Below, piece after piece: positions 45,513 through 54,935 of a stretch of 56,850 nucleotides of DNA (positions within the stretch are counted from its first letter, which is position 1; the number at the start of each line of letters is the position of its first letter). The DNA comes from Marinomonas foliarum. Its GTDB lineage: Bacteria > Pseudomonadota > Gammaproteobacteria > Pseudomonadales > Marinomonadaceae. Location of the stretch: positions 1 through 56,850 of the forward strand of contig NZ_QPJQ01000032.1 in NCBI RefSeq assembly GCF_003337275.1, in the 5' to 3' direction. The notes under the pieces are model-generated. The model saw only the letters and a program-made list of their open reading frames with translations. It ran no database searches and was not told the origin of the DNA. The position numbers were made by a program, and so were the translations under genes.

Positions 45513-45603
45513 TTTATTTTCTTTTTACCCCTCGTGCAATCAAAGCCAAACTTCACTTTTAATTTTTTCACACTACCCACCTAACCATAACTCTAAAACA
45601 CAA

Positions 45604-45636
45604 TAAAAAAACCGAACCCATTGCTGAATTCGGCTT
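45604..45636 (-). terminator. Terminator of pyrC
   Basis: AACCGAA (45610-45616) pairs with TTCGGCT (45629-45635, one G-T pair). On the minus strand a T7 run follows (TTTTTTTATTG). It lies 26 nt past the pyrC stop. Confidence 0.8.
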
Positions 45637-45661
45637 TCTCTAGATAAAGTTTAATCTCTAA

Positions 45662-46693
45662 TTATTTCAATTTCCAAGAGACTTGCTTGCCAGCAAAGAA
45701 AGGCACTATTGGCTCGCCGTTTGGTAAAGTGATATTGTTTGGCACTTCCCAAGATTCACGAACCAAAGTCACTGTTTCTGTATTACGCGGCAAACCGTAG
45801 AAGTCAGCCCCATAGATACTCGCAAAGCCTTCTAACTTATCAAGAGCATCTAGCTCATCGAATACTTGCGTATAAAGCTCAAGCGCAGACCAAGCACTGT
45901 AACAACCTGCACAGCCACAATCAGATTCTTTGCGATGCTTCGCGTGAGGTGCTGAATCCGTTCCTAGGAAAAACTTAGGTGAACCAGATTTAACGACAGC
46001 TCGAAGTGCCTCTTGGTGGGTACTACGCTTAAGCACAGGCAAACAATAGTTATGTGGGCGAACACCACCATCCAGCATATCATTTCGGTTTAGCAACAAA
46101 TGCTGAGGCGTGATCGTTGCTGCCACACCATCACGAGCCGCCAATACGAAATCAACCGCGTCTTTCGTTGTAATGTGCTCGAATACCACTTTAAGATTTG
46201 GCACGCGCTCTACAATATTAACCATATGTTGATCGATAAATTCTTTTTCACGGTCAAAGATATCAACATGCTTTTGAGTTACCTCACCGTGAATAAGCAA
46301 TAACATATCATTGTCAGCCAAAGCCTCAAACACAGGGTAAAGTGATTCCAACGAGCTCACGCCAGAATCCGAATTAGTCGTCGCGCCTGCAGGGTACATT
46401 TTAGCCGCCAAAACACCCGCTTTTTTGGCCTCTTGAATATCTTGAACACTCGTTTTATCTGTTAGATAAATCGTCATAATTGGAGTAAAAGAGCTACCTT
46501 CAGGGCGTGCCGCTAAAATGCGTGCCTTATAGCTCATTGCTAAATCTGCCGTGGTGACTGGCGGAACCAAATTAGGCATCACCACCGCACGCTCAAAACA
46601 ACGTGCTGTTGCTGGAACAGTTTCAAGCAACATCTCTTGATCACGAAAGTGTAAATGCCAATCATCTGGCTTGATAATAGTAATTTCGTTCAT
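45662..46693 (-). CDS. pyrC: Dihydroorotase, class II
   Basis: 343 aa (E. coli 348), third step of pyrimidine synthesis: carbamoyl-aspartate to dihydroorotate. Zinc ligands are His13 and His15 in DDWHLHFRD, the carboxylated Lys in LAAKMYPAGATTNS, His in LLIHGEVT and His in VFEHITTKDA; the catalytic Asp is in FFLGTDSAPHAKHRKE. Substrate-binding NYCLPVLKR is present. AGGTAAACA lies before the ATG. The gene starts 7 nt after the LTA-synthase-type gene, so it is probably in one transcript with it. Confidence 0.97.
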   Translation of the reverse strand: MNEITIIKPDDWHLHFRDQEMLLETVPATARCFERAVVMPNLVPPVTTADLAMSYKARILAARPEGSSFTPIMTIYLTDKTSVQDIQEAKKAGVLAAKMYPAGATTNSDSGVSSLESLYPVFEALADNDMLLLIHGEVTQKHVDIFDREKEFIDQHMVNIVERVPNLKVVFEHITTKDAVDFVLAARDGVAATITPQHLLLNRNDMLDGGVRPHNYCLPVLKRSTHQEALRAVVKSGSPKFFLGTDSAPHAKHRKESDCGCAGCYSAWSALELYTQVFDELDALDKLEGFASIYGADFYGLPRNTETVTLVRESWEVPNNITLPNGEPIVPFFAGKQVSWKLK

Positions 46694-46700
46694 TGTTTAC

Positions 46701-48650
46701 CTACTGTGTGTTTTCAGATGAAAAACTGTATAAAGAATTATCAATCAATCCATTAGTATAAATTTGTACGTACGCTTTCAATCGACGCTCTAATTGCCCA
46801 AGATCAGCCTGAACCACTTGGCCTGCTGGTTTCATGAAAGTAGCAGGCAAATCACCCACCTCAACAGGCAGATTTTCTTCCATCGACAATTTGACATACT
46901 TACCTTGCGATAATAACCAATAAGAATCTTCTTCTTTTATAACGGCATCCGCTTGGCTGTTTTGAGTCAGTAAAGAACGCCCAAAAGGTAATACTTTATC
47001 CTGCTCAGGAAGGTTCAAATAATCTATTATTGTGGCTGGAATATCTATTTGTTGAGCAACCTCACTAATAACACCCTGCTCAATATTATCGTCTGGCTGA
47101 TATAAAATAATAGGGATTTGATGTCGCCCTAAGGAAGACGCAAATCGAGGATCAAAGTTATCCGACGTATGATCAGCGGTAAGAACAAATAAAGTGTTTT
47201 TGTACCAATCTTTTTTGGCTGCCGACTCAAAAAACTTGCGCAAAGCCATATCAGAATAGCGAACAACTCTATGCATAGGAATATCACCCTCAGGAATACT
47301 GTCTTGGTATTGCTCAGGTAAGTTATAAGGAGGATGAGAGCTAATAGTAAAAATCCCAGACATAAAAGGCTTAGGCAACTTGTCTAGCTCATCCACAGCA
47401 AACTGCAAAAATGGCTCATCATATATCCCCCACTGCCCATCAAAATGAGATGGGTCTGGGTATTGATTTCGGCCAAAATAGTGATCAAAGCCAAAACGGT
47501 ATGTTGTATTATCAAAATACATACTGCCATTTTTTGCTCCATGAAAAAAAGCAGTACTATAGCCATACGACTTCACTATCTCACCTAGCCCATAGGTCGT
47601 GTTAGATTGATAGGGTGATCTCATGTAGGCTTCAGACATTAACGACGGTATACCAGCCAGTATAGAAGGTACCGCTTCTATTGAGCGCCTTCCATTAGCA
47701 ATACCATTAGGAAAAAAGCGTCCTTTTTCTGCAAGCTCTTGAATAAATGGTGCATAAGATTTTATCCCATACGGCGGCCCCAAATACTCAAGCCCAAAAC
47801 TTTCTAGTATTAAAATAACGACATTTTGCTTATTTATCTCACTAATATCTTTATTTCTTGTTGCTCCTGCTGCCTTCCCATTCTCAAGTACTTCTCTGAT
47901 GTCATCTTCAGACTGGAAATAATGAACTCTTTCTAAATCCTCAGCATCCTCTTTTAATATGCTGAAAGGCGTATTTAACACCAAACCACCCAGACTACTA
48001 GAAGGATAGCTGTAAGCATTTAGAGCGCGAATAGGCTTAGACTGAAAGCCTCCTCGACCAGCAACTATAAAGATCAAGACCAACAAAAAACAGAGACAAA
48101 AAACCAACAGCCAATGCATATAAACAGCCTTTAATTTTCTTGCTATTTTTCGAAAAGCCGCGATATAGAACCAAAGAATAAAAATACTACCGACAAGGTA
48201 CCACCAATAGACAAAAATCAACTCAGGTAGCTGAGAAACGACATCATTTGCCATAGAAAAAACTTCTGGACCACTACGACGACCAGTATAAGGGAAATAA
48301 ACAGTATCGATGAAGTTAACAACAATTGCAGATACGTTGACCACAAATAAGTAGCCATATATCAACTTCATATTCGCACCTAATAAAATGCGGAACCATA
48401 TTGATATCAATAACAGCAGTAGAAGAGGAGCATTTAATAAAGCAATGGCAGCTAAATCAAACCGTAAACCATGTAATAGAGCAAGAGAGATATCACCGAC
48501 TGGTTCACTAATAAAATAGCCTGAGTTAACAGCTAAGAAATAACATCTTGTGACGATGTATCCTATGAGGACAAAAAGCAAACCCATACCAAAAAAGAGA
48601 AATGGCGTTATATTAATTTTCTTTCTATTCAAATGAGGTGCTCTTTCCAT
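46701..48650 (-). CDS. LTA synthase family protein (phosphoglycerol transferase, alkaline phosphatase superfamily)
   Basis: 649 aa. Five transmembrane helices fill residues 15-200; a periplasmic sulfatase-fold domain spans about 270-600. Active-site parts: LILESFGLEYLG (metal Glu), NGRRSIEAVPSILAGIPS where the Ser is the likely nucleophile, HGAKNGSMYFDN, TADHTSDNFD and GRHQIPIILY. Relatives transfer phosphoglycerol or phosphoethanolamine from phospholipids; in Gram-negatives the acceptor is a periplasmic glucan or lipopolysaccharide rather than lipoteichoic acid. The acceptor here is unknown. AAGG lies 6 nt before the ATG. pyrC follows after 7 nt. Confidence 0.88.
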   Translation of the reverse strand: MERAPHLNRKKINITPFLFFGMGLLFVLIGYIVTRCYFLAVNSGYFISEPVGDISLALLHGLRFDLAAIALLNAPLLLLLLISIWFRILLGANMKLIYGYLFVVNVSAIVVNFIDTVYFPYTGRRSGPEVFSMANDVVSQLPELIFVYWWYLVGSIFILWFYIAAFRKIARKLKAVYMHWLLVFCLCFLLVLIFIVAGRGGFQSKPIRALNAYSYPSSSLGGLVLNTPFSILKEDAEDLERVHYFQSEDDIREVLENGKAAGATRNKDISEINKQNVVILILESFGLEYLGPPYGIKSYAPFIQELAEKGRFFPNGIANGRRSIEAVPSILAGIPSLMSEAYMRSPYQSNTTYGLGEIVKSYGYSTAFFHGAKNGSMYFDNTTYRFGFDHYFGRNQYPDPSHFDGQWGIYDEPFLQFAVDELDKLPKPFMSGIFTISSHPPYNLPEQYQDSIPEGDIPMHRVVRYSDMALRKFFESAAKKDWYKNTLFVLTADHTSDNFDPRFASSLGRHQIPIILYQPDDNIEQGVISEVAQQIDIPATIIDYLNLPEQDKVLPFGRSLLTQNSQADAVIKEEDSYWLLSQGKYVKLSMEENLPVEVGDLPATFMKPAGQVVQADLGQLERRLKAYVQIYTNGLIDNSLYSFSSENTQ

Positions 48651-48695
48651 ATCAAACCTTATTAAAGCCTTATCAAAATTGGAGCTGTATAATAC

Positions 48696-48732
48696 AAAAA
48701 AACCGAATCTATCACTAGATTCGGTTTTTTTT
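48696..48732. terminator. Terminator of deaD
   Basis: Fifteen-bp perfect stem (48696-48710 with 48717-48731, core ACCGAATCT/AGATTCGGT) with A7 and T8 flanks, 22 nt after the deaD stop. It can act on both strands. Confidence 0.92.
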
Positions 48733-48753
48733 AATCACATCTAAAACAATTGA

Positions 48754-50613
48754 TTAACCGTCTTTACGTGGCGTTCTAGGACGGCGCTCTGCACGATTAT
48801 TATCACGATCACGACCACCGGCTGGACGACGACGCTCACCACCATTAGATGGGCGGCGATCACTGCCACCAGCAGGACGCTTGCGAGTAGAAGGAGATGC
48901 TGCACGCTTATTCAGCTCGTCTGCATTTTCTAATTTCGCAATGTCTGTACGCTGACCACAAATACGTGTTTTGCTCAACTTACCCAAAACATCAGCGTTT
49001 AGGTTGGTTGGCAAATCAACGGTAGAGAAATCTTCATAAATTTCAATGTGGCCGATGTAGCGGCTTTCAATATCCGCTTCGTTAGCAATGGCACCTACGA
49101 TGTTACCTGGTTTAACACCAGCGTTGTAACCGACTTGAACAACGAAACGTGTCATTGAAGTACTAGGATCATCTTTCAATGGCATAGCTTCAGCAGTAAC
49201 CGGACGAACTTTACGCTCGCGAGGTGCACGATCACCACGATTATTTTCACGGTCATCACGACGTTCACGGCGCTCTTGGCGAACTTCCATTTCAGACAAT
49301 AGCAATGGCGTTTTGCCTTGAGCCATATGCGCTAAAGCAGCAGCCATTTTCAATGGATCAACTTCGTTTTCTTTCTGGTAGCTTTGAACAAGCTCCAAGA
49401 AGAAATCAAGATTTTCGTTATCCATCGCATCTGTAATTCTTTGCTTGAAGCGATTAACACGATGCGCATTAATATCTGAAGCAGTTGGTAATGTCATGCT
49501 TTCGATTGGCTGACGAGTTGCACGTTCAATAGCTTGCAACATACGACGCTCACGGTGAGCAACGAATAAAATTGCAGTACCAGAACGACCAGCACGACCA
49601 GTACGACCGATACGGTGAACATAAGATTCAGTGTCGTATGGAATGTCATAGTTAACAACGTGACTTACACGCTCTACGTCCAAACCACGTGCTACAACGT
49701 CAGTCGCTACAAGAATGTCAATTTGACCTTTCTTAATACGATCAACTGTACGTTCACGCAAATTCTGGCTAATGTCACCATTTAAGGCTTCACAAGCGTG
49801 ACCACGAGCCGTTAGCTTTTCAGCCAATTCAACCGTTGCCGCTTTAGTACGAACAAAGATGATCATGCCATCGTGTTCATTCATCTCAAGAATACGAGTC
49901 AAAGCATCTAGCTTATGTAGACCGCTTACTGGCCAGTATTTTTGAGTAATTGTCATTGCCGTAGAAGTTTTGGTAACAATTTTAACTTCTTTAGGATTGT
50001 TCAAATGGCGGTTAGCTACCTGACGAATCACTGCAGGCATAGTTGCAGAGAACAAAGCAATTTGACGAGTTGATGGTGTTTGCTCAAGAATCCATTCGAC
50101 ATCGTCAATGAAGCCCATGCGTAACATTTCATCTGCTTCATCAAGAACCAAGGCTTTAAGGCCATCTAGTTTTAATGTTTTACGACGAATGTGGTCCATA
50201 ACTCGACCAGGCGTACCAACAACAACTTGAACACCACGTTTTAGCTGGCGAAGTTGAGTGTCGTATGACATGCCACCGTAAATTGGCAGAACATGAAAAT
50301 CTGGAAGATTACGAGCGTAACTTTGAAATGCTTCAGAAACCTGAATAGCAAGTTCACGAGTTGGAGCCAAGACAAGTAATTGTGTCGTTTTATCTGTAAC
50401 GTCAATGCGAGACAACAACGGAAGCGCGAACGCTGCTGTCTTACCAGTACCCGTCTGCGCTTGCCCCAAAAGGTCTCGACCTTCTAATAGATATGGAATA
50501 CTTTGCGCTTGGATAGCAGATGGTTGCTCGTAACCTAAGTCAGCAACCGCTTTAAGAACAGGGGCGATTAGACCCAACGAATCAAATGTAGGCTGAGTAT
50601 CAGCGTCAGACAT
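48754..50613 (-). CDS. deaD: DEAD-box RNA helicase DeaD/CsdA
   Basis: 619 aa. Q motif FDSLGL..PSAIQAQSIP; motif I AQTGTGKT; Ia PTRELA; II DEAD in VLDEADEML; III SAT; VI HRIGRTGRAGR. After the helicase core comes the CsdA dimerisation region, then a DbpA-like RNA-binding domain (TRFVVQVGYNAGVKPGNIVGAI) and an Arg/Gly/Pro-rich tail from about 560. DeaD aids 50S assembly and mRNA unwinding, especially in the cold. Length agrees with E. coli CsdA (629). AAAGG lies 11 nt upstream. Confidence 0.96.
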   Translation of the reverse strand: MSDADTQPTFDSLGLIAPVLKAVADLGYEQPSAIQAQSIPYLLEGRDLLGQAQTGTGKTAAFALPLLSRIDVTDKTTQLLVLAPTRELAIQVSEAFQSYARNLPDFHVLPIYGGMSYDTQLRQLKRGVQVVVGTPGRVMDHIRRKTLKLDGLKALVLDEADEMLRMGFIDDVEWILEQTPSTRQIALFSATMPAVIRQVANRHLNNPKEVKIVTKTSTAMTITQKYWPVSGLHKLDALTRILEMNEHDGMIIFVRTKAATVELAEKLTARGHACEALNGDISQNLRERTVDRIKKGQIDILVATDVVARGLDVERVSHVVNYDIPYDTESYVHRIGRTGRAGRSGTAILFVAHRERRMLQAIERATRQPIESMTLPTASDINAHRVNRFKQRITDAMDNENLDFFLELVQSYQKENEVDPLKMAAALAHMAQGKTPLLLSEMEVRQERRERRDDRENNRGDRAPRERKVRPVTAEAMPLKDDPSTSMTRFVVQVGYNAGVKPGNIVGAIANEADIESRYIGHIEIYEDFSTVDLPTNLNADVLGKLSKTRICGQRTDIAKLENADELNKRAASPSTRKRPAGGSDRRPSNGGERRRPAGGRDRDNNRAERRPRTPRKDG

Positions 50614-50776
50614 GTAAATTAGTACCTTTTTTTGGTGAGGATAAGGCCTGTAACCATTTACATGCCTTAAAGAAATTCTCGGAGGAAAAACTGATCGCGA
50701 AGTATATACAAAAAAAGCAAAATACGCTAGTAAAATTACAAAATAGATTCTATTTCACAGCAAGCTTCGATTGCTT

Positions 50777-51811
50777 TTAAAGCTTAGATTTACTCGTTTC
50801 TGAGTCTATTAGAGTTACCAGCCAACGCATTTTTGGGTTGGCCTCGAAAGCCAACTTCATAATAATAGTCAATGGAATAGAAAGCAGCATCCCCACTGGA
50901 CCAAAAACCCACCCCCACAGCAGCAAGGATAAAAACACAACTAAGGTCGACAACCCTAGGCCTCGCCCCATATAGCGTGGCTCAATCATATTACCTACGA
51001 TCAAATTCACCAATAAAAAAGACCCTGCTACTAAACCAGCAGATAAGCTGCCAAGTTGAACAAAAGCAAGCAGTACAGCTGGAACAGCAGCAATAATGGA
51101 GCCAATATTAGGAACAAAATTTAGAAGGAAAGCGCAGACACCCCACAAAATTGGGAAATCTACACCCAACACCCACATAAGTAAGGTAATCAAAACGCCA
51201 GTAAACATACTCACTAAGGTTTTTATTACCAAGTAACGATTAACTGATTTGATGAATGAGTCAAACTTATCTAAGGATTTAGAAGCATCACTAAATGCCA
51301 AGGTCAGCTTCTTAGGTAATTCAACAGCCTCAAAGAGAATAAAGATCACAATCATCACTACCAAGACAAAATTAGTCAGCGCACTTCCAAGTCCTCTTAA
51401 AGCATTCGCTACCATCTGCATCAAAGCCGAAGGGTCAATATAACCTTTAACTTGATCATAGGAGACATTTAAGCCAAAGCTATTTAGAACCTGAATGACA
51501 CTCGTTGCCTCTTCTGCAAAACGCTTTTTATAATTTGGCAACTGATTAGAGAAGTCGTCCAAAGACGCACCAACGAGAACAGCAAGTGAACTAATGCCCA
51601 CCAATATGACCAAAACCACTAGCATAATAGAAAGCCAAGTTGGCACGCCACGACGTCGCAAACTAGACATAGCTGGCGCACAAATAATGGCAATAAATAC
51701 TGACAGCATAAAGGGCACAACAATTTGAGATGCCGCTTTGAGGGCGGCTATGATAATCACAAAGGCAGCAAAACCAACCAGCCAATGGATTCCTTTATTC
51801 TGTTCATTCAT
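50777..51811 (-). CDS. AI-2E family transporter
   Basis: 344 aa with seven or eight transmembrane helices, of the PerM/TqsA/YdiK family. Hallmarks: IVVPFMLSVFIAIICAPAM near the N-terminus, RRGVPTWLSIML, a coiled periplasmic segment (about 75-135), and the C-terminal core GVCAFLLNFVPNIGSIIAA and EPRYMGRGLGLS. Members include an AI-2 exporter and Na+/H+ antiporter-like proteins; the cargo is unknown. AAGGA lies before the ATG. It starts 9 nt after sbcB, so the two are cotranscribed. Confidence 0.9.
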   Translation of the reverse strand: MNEQNKGIHWLVGFAAFVIIIAALKAASQIVVPFMLSVFIAIICAPAMSSLRRRGVPTWLSIMLVVLVILVGISSLAVLVGASLDDFSNQLPNYKKRFAEEATSVIQVLNSFGLNVSYDQVKGYIDPSALMQMVANALRGLGSALTNFVLVVMIVIFILFEAVELPKKLTLAFSDASKSLDKFDSFIKSVNRYLVIKTLVSMFTGVLITLLMWVLGVDFPILWGVCAFLLNFVPNIGSIIAAVPAVLLAFVQLGSLSAGLVAGSFLLVNLIVGNMIEPRYMGRGLGLSTLVVFLSLLLWGWVFGPVGMLLSIPLTIIMKLAFEANPKMRWLVTLIDSETSKSKL

Positions 51812-51820
51812 ATCTATTCC

Positions 51821-53275
51821 TTATAGAGGTATTGGATAAATGCTTTGAGCGTAATCCGCTAGGTCTTGAAGCATTATCTGTTTCGATTGAGACAAATCTG
51901 GCAGTTGAGCAATGTGGTTCAAGCGATCGAAATACTGCTCCATATTAATAGAACCACCACCATCTTTTTCAAGCAAGCGAACTTGTCGATACTCTTCCCA
52001 TTCGAACTGTTGCTGTTCTGTTAGTTGATCGGGGTAATTCCTTCCAATATAACGCATTAACATTTCAGGTAAACGACGATCATCAAACGATATTGCCAGC
52101 CCTGATAACTGATCAGCCGGAGTAGAACGAATTTTCTCCATTCTGACTTTATCTTCTCGTGAAAAAAAGCCTCCAGAATACAACATAACATCTGGGTCTT
52201 TATGTATTGGTCGATCTTCCTGAGCAAAGACATCACTCAGCTTAGCTGCTAGACCAGCTTGCCCTTTTATGATGGCAAGATTATGACGACAAATCGCACC
52301 ATCCAAGGCGAGGCGCTTAACCACATCGGCATCTTTCAAAAAAGTCGCTGGAGCCACAGCAGGAGACTTGTTGTAATGAATAACTTTAAGGGGAAGCCTC
52401 TCAACGTCACCTAACTCCTCTTGTCGTGTAAATACGCGATGACGAATCTCTTCCACACTCAAGTCAATCAGAGGCTGAGCATCGGCCATCAGATCAAATA
52501 CGATCACACCGTTCTTATTAGTAGGATGCGGAGCAATAGGCACAACAAAAGAGGAATAATGTTTTGCTTGACCAAACATGCCAGAAATATGTAAAAAAGG
52601 TTTTAATCGCGCAACATCGATAAATTGTTGCAACTCATGCTTTTGACGCATTTTTAAATAATAATTGAATAGTTTTGGTTGCTTTTGACGAATCAGCTTA
52701 GCGATTTCAATCGTCCCATAGACATCTGATAAGGCGTCATGAGCTTGCTCATGCGCAATATCATTAGCCTTGGTTAATGCTTCAAGTTTCATGGAAACTT
52801 GACCATCCTCGCCTTTTGGCCAAACAATGCCGTCTGGGCGCATCGCATACGTCATACGGACCAAATCAATAATGTCCCAACGTGAACAGTTGTTTTGCCA
52901 CTCTCTCGCATAAGGATCAATAAAATTTCGATAGAAGCCATAACGTACTACTTCATCATCAAATCGAATGCTATTGTAACCAAGTGCACAGGTTCCAGGT
53001 GAGGACAATTCTGCTTCAACTGCCTGCATAAATTCTGCTTCGCATAAGCCCTCACGATTGGCATCTTGCGGACTAATTCCCGTTAATAAACAAGCTTCGG
53101 GTTGAGGTAATACATCCTCCGCTAAACGGCAGTAAAACATAATTGGCTCGCCGATCGGATTAAAATCAAGATCCGTTCTAATACCCGCAAATTGCATGGG
53201 GCGATCTCGCGCTGGGTCCGTTCCGGTCGTTTCAAAATCAAACCAAAAAAATGAGGTTGGGCCCGATGAAGTCAC
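51821..53275 (-). CDS. sbcB: Exodeoxyribonuclease I
   Basis: 484 aa (E. coli 475), 3'-5' single-strand exonuclease with roles in mismatch repair and recombination. DEDD motifs: FFWFDFETTGTDPARDRP at the N-terminus, GYNSIRFDDEVVRYGFYRN, and EQAHDALSDVYGTI with the final Asp. The SH3-like and helical extensions follow to DLADYAQSIYPIPL. The start is a GTG at 53275 with AGGAATT upstream. It shares a transcript with the AI-2E permease gene, not with sbcCD. Confidence 0.96.
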   Translation of the reverse strand: MTSSGPTSFFWFDFETTGTDPARDRPMQFAGIRTDLDFNPIGEPIMFYCRLAEDVLPQPEACLLTGISPQDANREGLCEAEFMQAVEAELSSPGTCALGYNSIRFDDEVVRYGFYRNFIDPYAREWQNNCSRWDIIDLVRMTYAMRPDGIVWPKGEDGQVSMKLEALTKANDIAHEQAHDALSDVYGTIEIAKLIRQKQPKLFNYYLKMRQKHELQQFIDVARLKPFLHISGMFGQAKHYSSFVVPIAPHPTNKNGVIVFDLMADAQPLIDLSVEEIRHRVFTRQEELGDVERLPLKVIHYNKSPAVAPATFLKDADVVKRLALDGAICRHNLAIIKGQAGLAAKLSDVFAQEDRPIHKDPDVMLYSGGFFSREDKVRMEKIRSTPADQLSGLAISFDDRRLPEMLMRYIGRNYPDQLTEQQQFEWEEYRQVRLLEKDGGGSINMEQYFDRLNHIAQLPDLSQSKQIMLQDLADYAQSIYPIPL

Positions 53276-53368
53276 AAATAATTCCTGTTAGCCATTAAAT
53301 AAAAAGGTATTATACGCACCTTAAAGTTCATTTGTTAAAGTGTATTTGGCGAAGAGAGGAGTTGATCA

Positions 53369-53878
53369 ATGCCAGTCCCAGTACTTTGTCCCTGCGGAAT
53401 AGGAAGTCCATATGAAATGTGTTGTGGTATGTATCATAACAATCCAGGTACAGCGCCTACTGCTGAAACCCTCATGCGCTCTCGCTACACCGCTTTTGCT
53501 ATTGGTAACTTTGAGTACATATCACAAACGCAAAAGTTAAAAGAGGGACCTGATCAAGCAGCGTCAGACATTCAAGACAGCAACGAAAATACGCAATGGA
53601 TAAAGTTAGAAATAAATGATACTGAAGATGGTTTAGAAAAAGATAAATCAGGTGTCGTGGCGTTCTCTGCGCACTTCAAAGAAGGAAAACACATTGGCAA
53701 ACTGAGCGAGCGCTCTATCTTCAAAAAAATCAAGGGCCAATGGTTTTATATTTCAGGTGATCATGCGGTGCAAAAAAACACCCCTTTAGTCAACTCTGCG
53801 GCAATGAATATAGGCCGTAATGATCCATGCCTTTGCGGCTCAGGCAAAAAATTTAAGAAGTGCTGTGCTGTTGTCTAA
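53369..53878 (+). CDS. ychJ: YchJ family protein with two SEC-C motifs
   Basis: 169 aa. An N-terminal zinc-type CPCGIGSPYEMCC motif and a C-terminal DPCLCGSGKKFKKCC SEC-C motif bracket a YchJ core (APTAETLMRSRYTAFAIGNFEYI). Both are zinc-binding clusters; the core has an NTF2-like fold. Function is unknown; SEC-C is best known from SecA, where it binds SecB. GAGGAG lies 7 nt upstream. It is convergent with the HD-GYP gene, with only 1 nt between stops. Confidence 0.92.
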   Translation: MPVPVLCPCGIGSPYEMCCGMYHNNPGTAPTAETLMRSRYTAFAIGNFEYISQTQKLKEGPDQAASDIQDSNENTQWIKLEINDTEDGLEKDKSGVVAFSAHFKEGKHIGKLSERSIFKKIKGQWFYISGDHAVQKNTPLVNSAAMNIGRNDPCLCGSGKKFKKCCAVV

Positions 53879-53879
53879 C

Positions 53880-54935
53880 CTAGTCAACAGCGTCCCATTT
53901 TTCTTTAATGTCTCTCAACTCATCTTCAATCGATAGGAAAGTGCGTACTAACTCTGGATCAAAGTGAGTACCTGACACTTGCTGGATATGTTCAAATGAC
54001 TCCTCTATCGTCCAACTCTTTTTGTAAGGGCGCGCCATTGTAAGTGCATCGAATACATCGGCTAATGCAACAATTCGAGCAGATTGAGGAATCTCCCCAC
54101 CCTTTAGCTTTGACGGATAGCCTTGGCCATCCCACCTTTCGTGGTGACCTAATGCCACCTCAGCTGCCAGTTTAAATAATGGCGCCTCCCCTCTTCTTAA
54201 TATCTCATACCCAATAACTGTATGCTGACGCATTATCACCCATTCATCATCCGTTAACTTATTTGGCGATTTCAAAATACTATGGGGGATACCAACCTTA
54301 CCTGTATCATGCATAGGGGCTGCCAGCTTTAACAATTCAACCTGTGATTCCTCCCAACCCATTGCCCTAGCCAATGCAGCACAATAATCTGCCATTCGCC
54401 ACATATGCACACCAGTATCGGTATCATTAAGCTCACTTACAGCACCTAGCATACCAACAGTAGATTCCAGCGCCTCACCGAGCTCTCTTGTTCTATCATC
54501 GATAATTTGCTTTTTACGTAGATTTTCTTCCGCCAATTTTAAATGAGTTGACACTCTAGCAAGTGTTGTCAACGGCGTTATTGGCTTAGTAATAAAGTCT
54601 ACGCATCCAACATCAAACCCCTTCTGCTCATGCTGAGGATCGGTCACCGCTGTTAAAAAAATAACGGGGATATCTGCTGTTTTAGGATTGGCTTTAATTT
54701 TTGCACATACCTCAAAACCGTTCATATCTGGCATCATAATATCCAGCAATATGAGGTCAGGCATAGTGCGAGCAATAATATCTAGTGCTAATGCACCGCT
54801 TTTTGCTATTTGCACTTGATAGTGCTCTGTTAAAATCTCTTTTAGCAAATCAATATTTCTCGGAACATCATCAACAATAAGAATGCGCTCATTTTCACCC
54901 AACACCTTGTCGTTGGTTTCTGCCATATCGATCAC
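53880..54935 (-). CDS. Response regulator with HD-GYP domain (c-di-GMP phosphodiesterase type)
   Basis: 351 aa. Receiver domain at about 17-135 with phospho-acceptor Asp65 in LILLDIMMPD and Lys in FITKPITP. HD-GYP domain at about 165-340: HMWRMADYCAALARAMGW, MHDTGKVGIPHSIL, MRQHTVIGYEIL, GHHERWDGQGYPSKLKG and IVALADVFDALT. Metal and GYP residues are intact, so c-di-GMP hydrolysis is expected, as in RpfG. The start is a GTG directly after the kinase stop, with AAGGGA 6 nt upstream; the ATG at 54926 is an alternative. It is translationally coupled to the hybrid kinase and is its likely partner. Confidence 0.93.
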   Translation of the reverse strand: MIDMAETNDKVLGENERILIVDDVPRNIDLLKEILTEHYQVQIAKSGALALDIIARTMPDLILLDIMMPDMNGFEVCAKIKANPKTADIPVIFLTAVTDPQHEQKGFDVGCVDFITKPITPLTTLARVSTHLKLAEENLRKKQIIDDRTRELGEALESTVGMLGAVSELNDTDTGVHMWRMADYCAALARAMGWEESQVELLKLAAPMHDTGKVGIPHSILKSPNKLTDDEWVIMRQHTVIGYEILRRGEAPLFKLAAEVALGHHERWDGQGYPSKLKGGEIPQSARIVALADVFDALTMARPYKKSWTIEESFEHIQQVSGTHFDPELVRTFLSIEDELRDIKEKWDAVD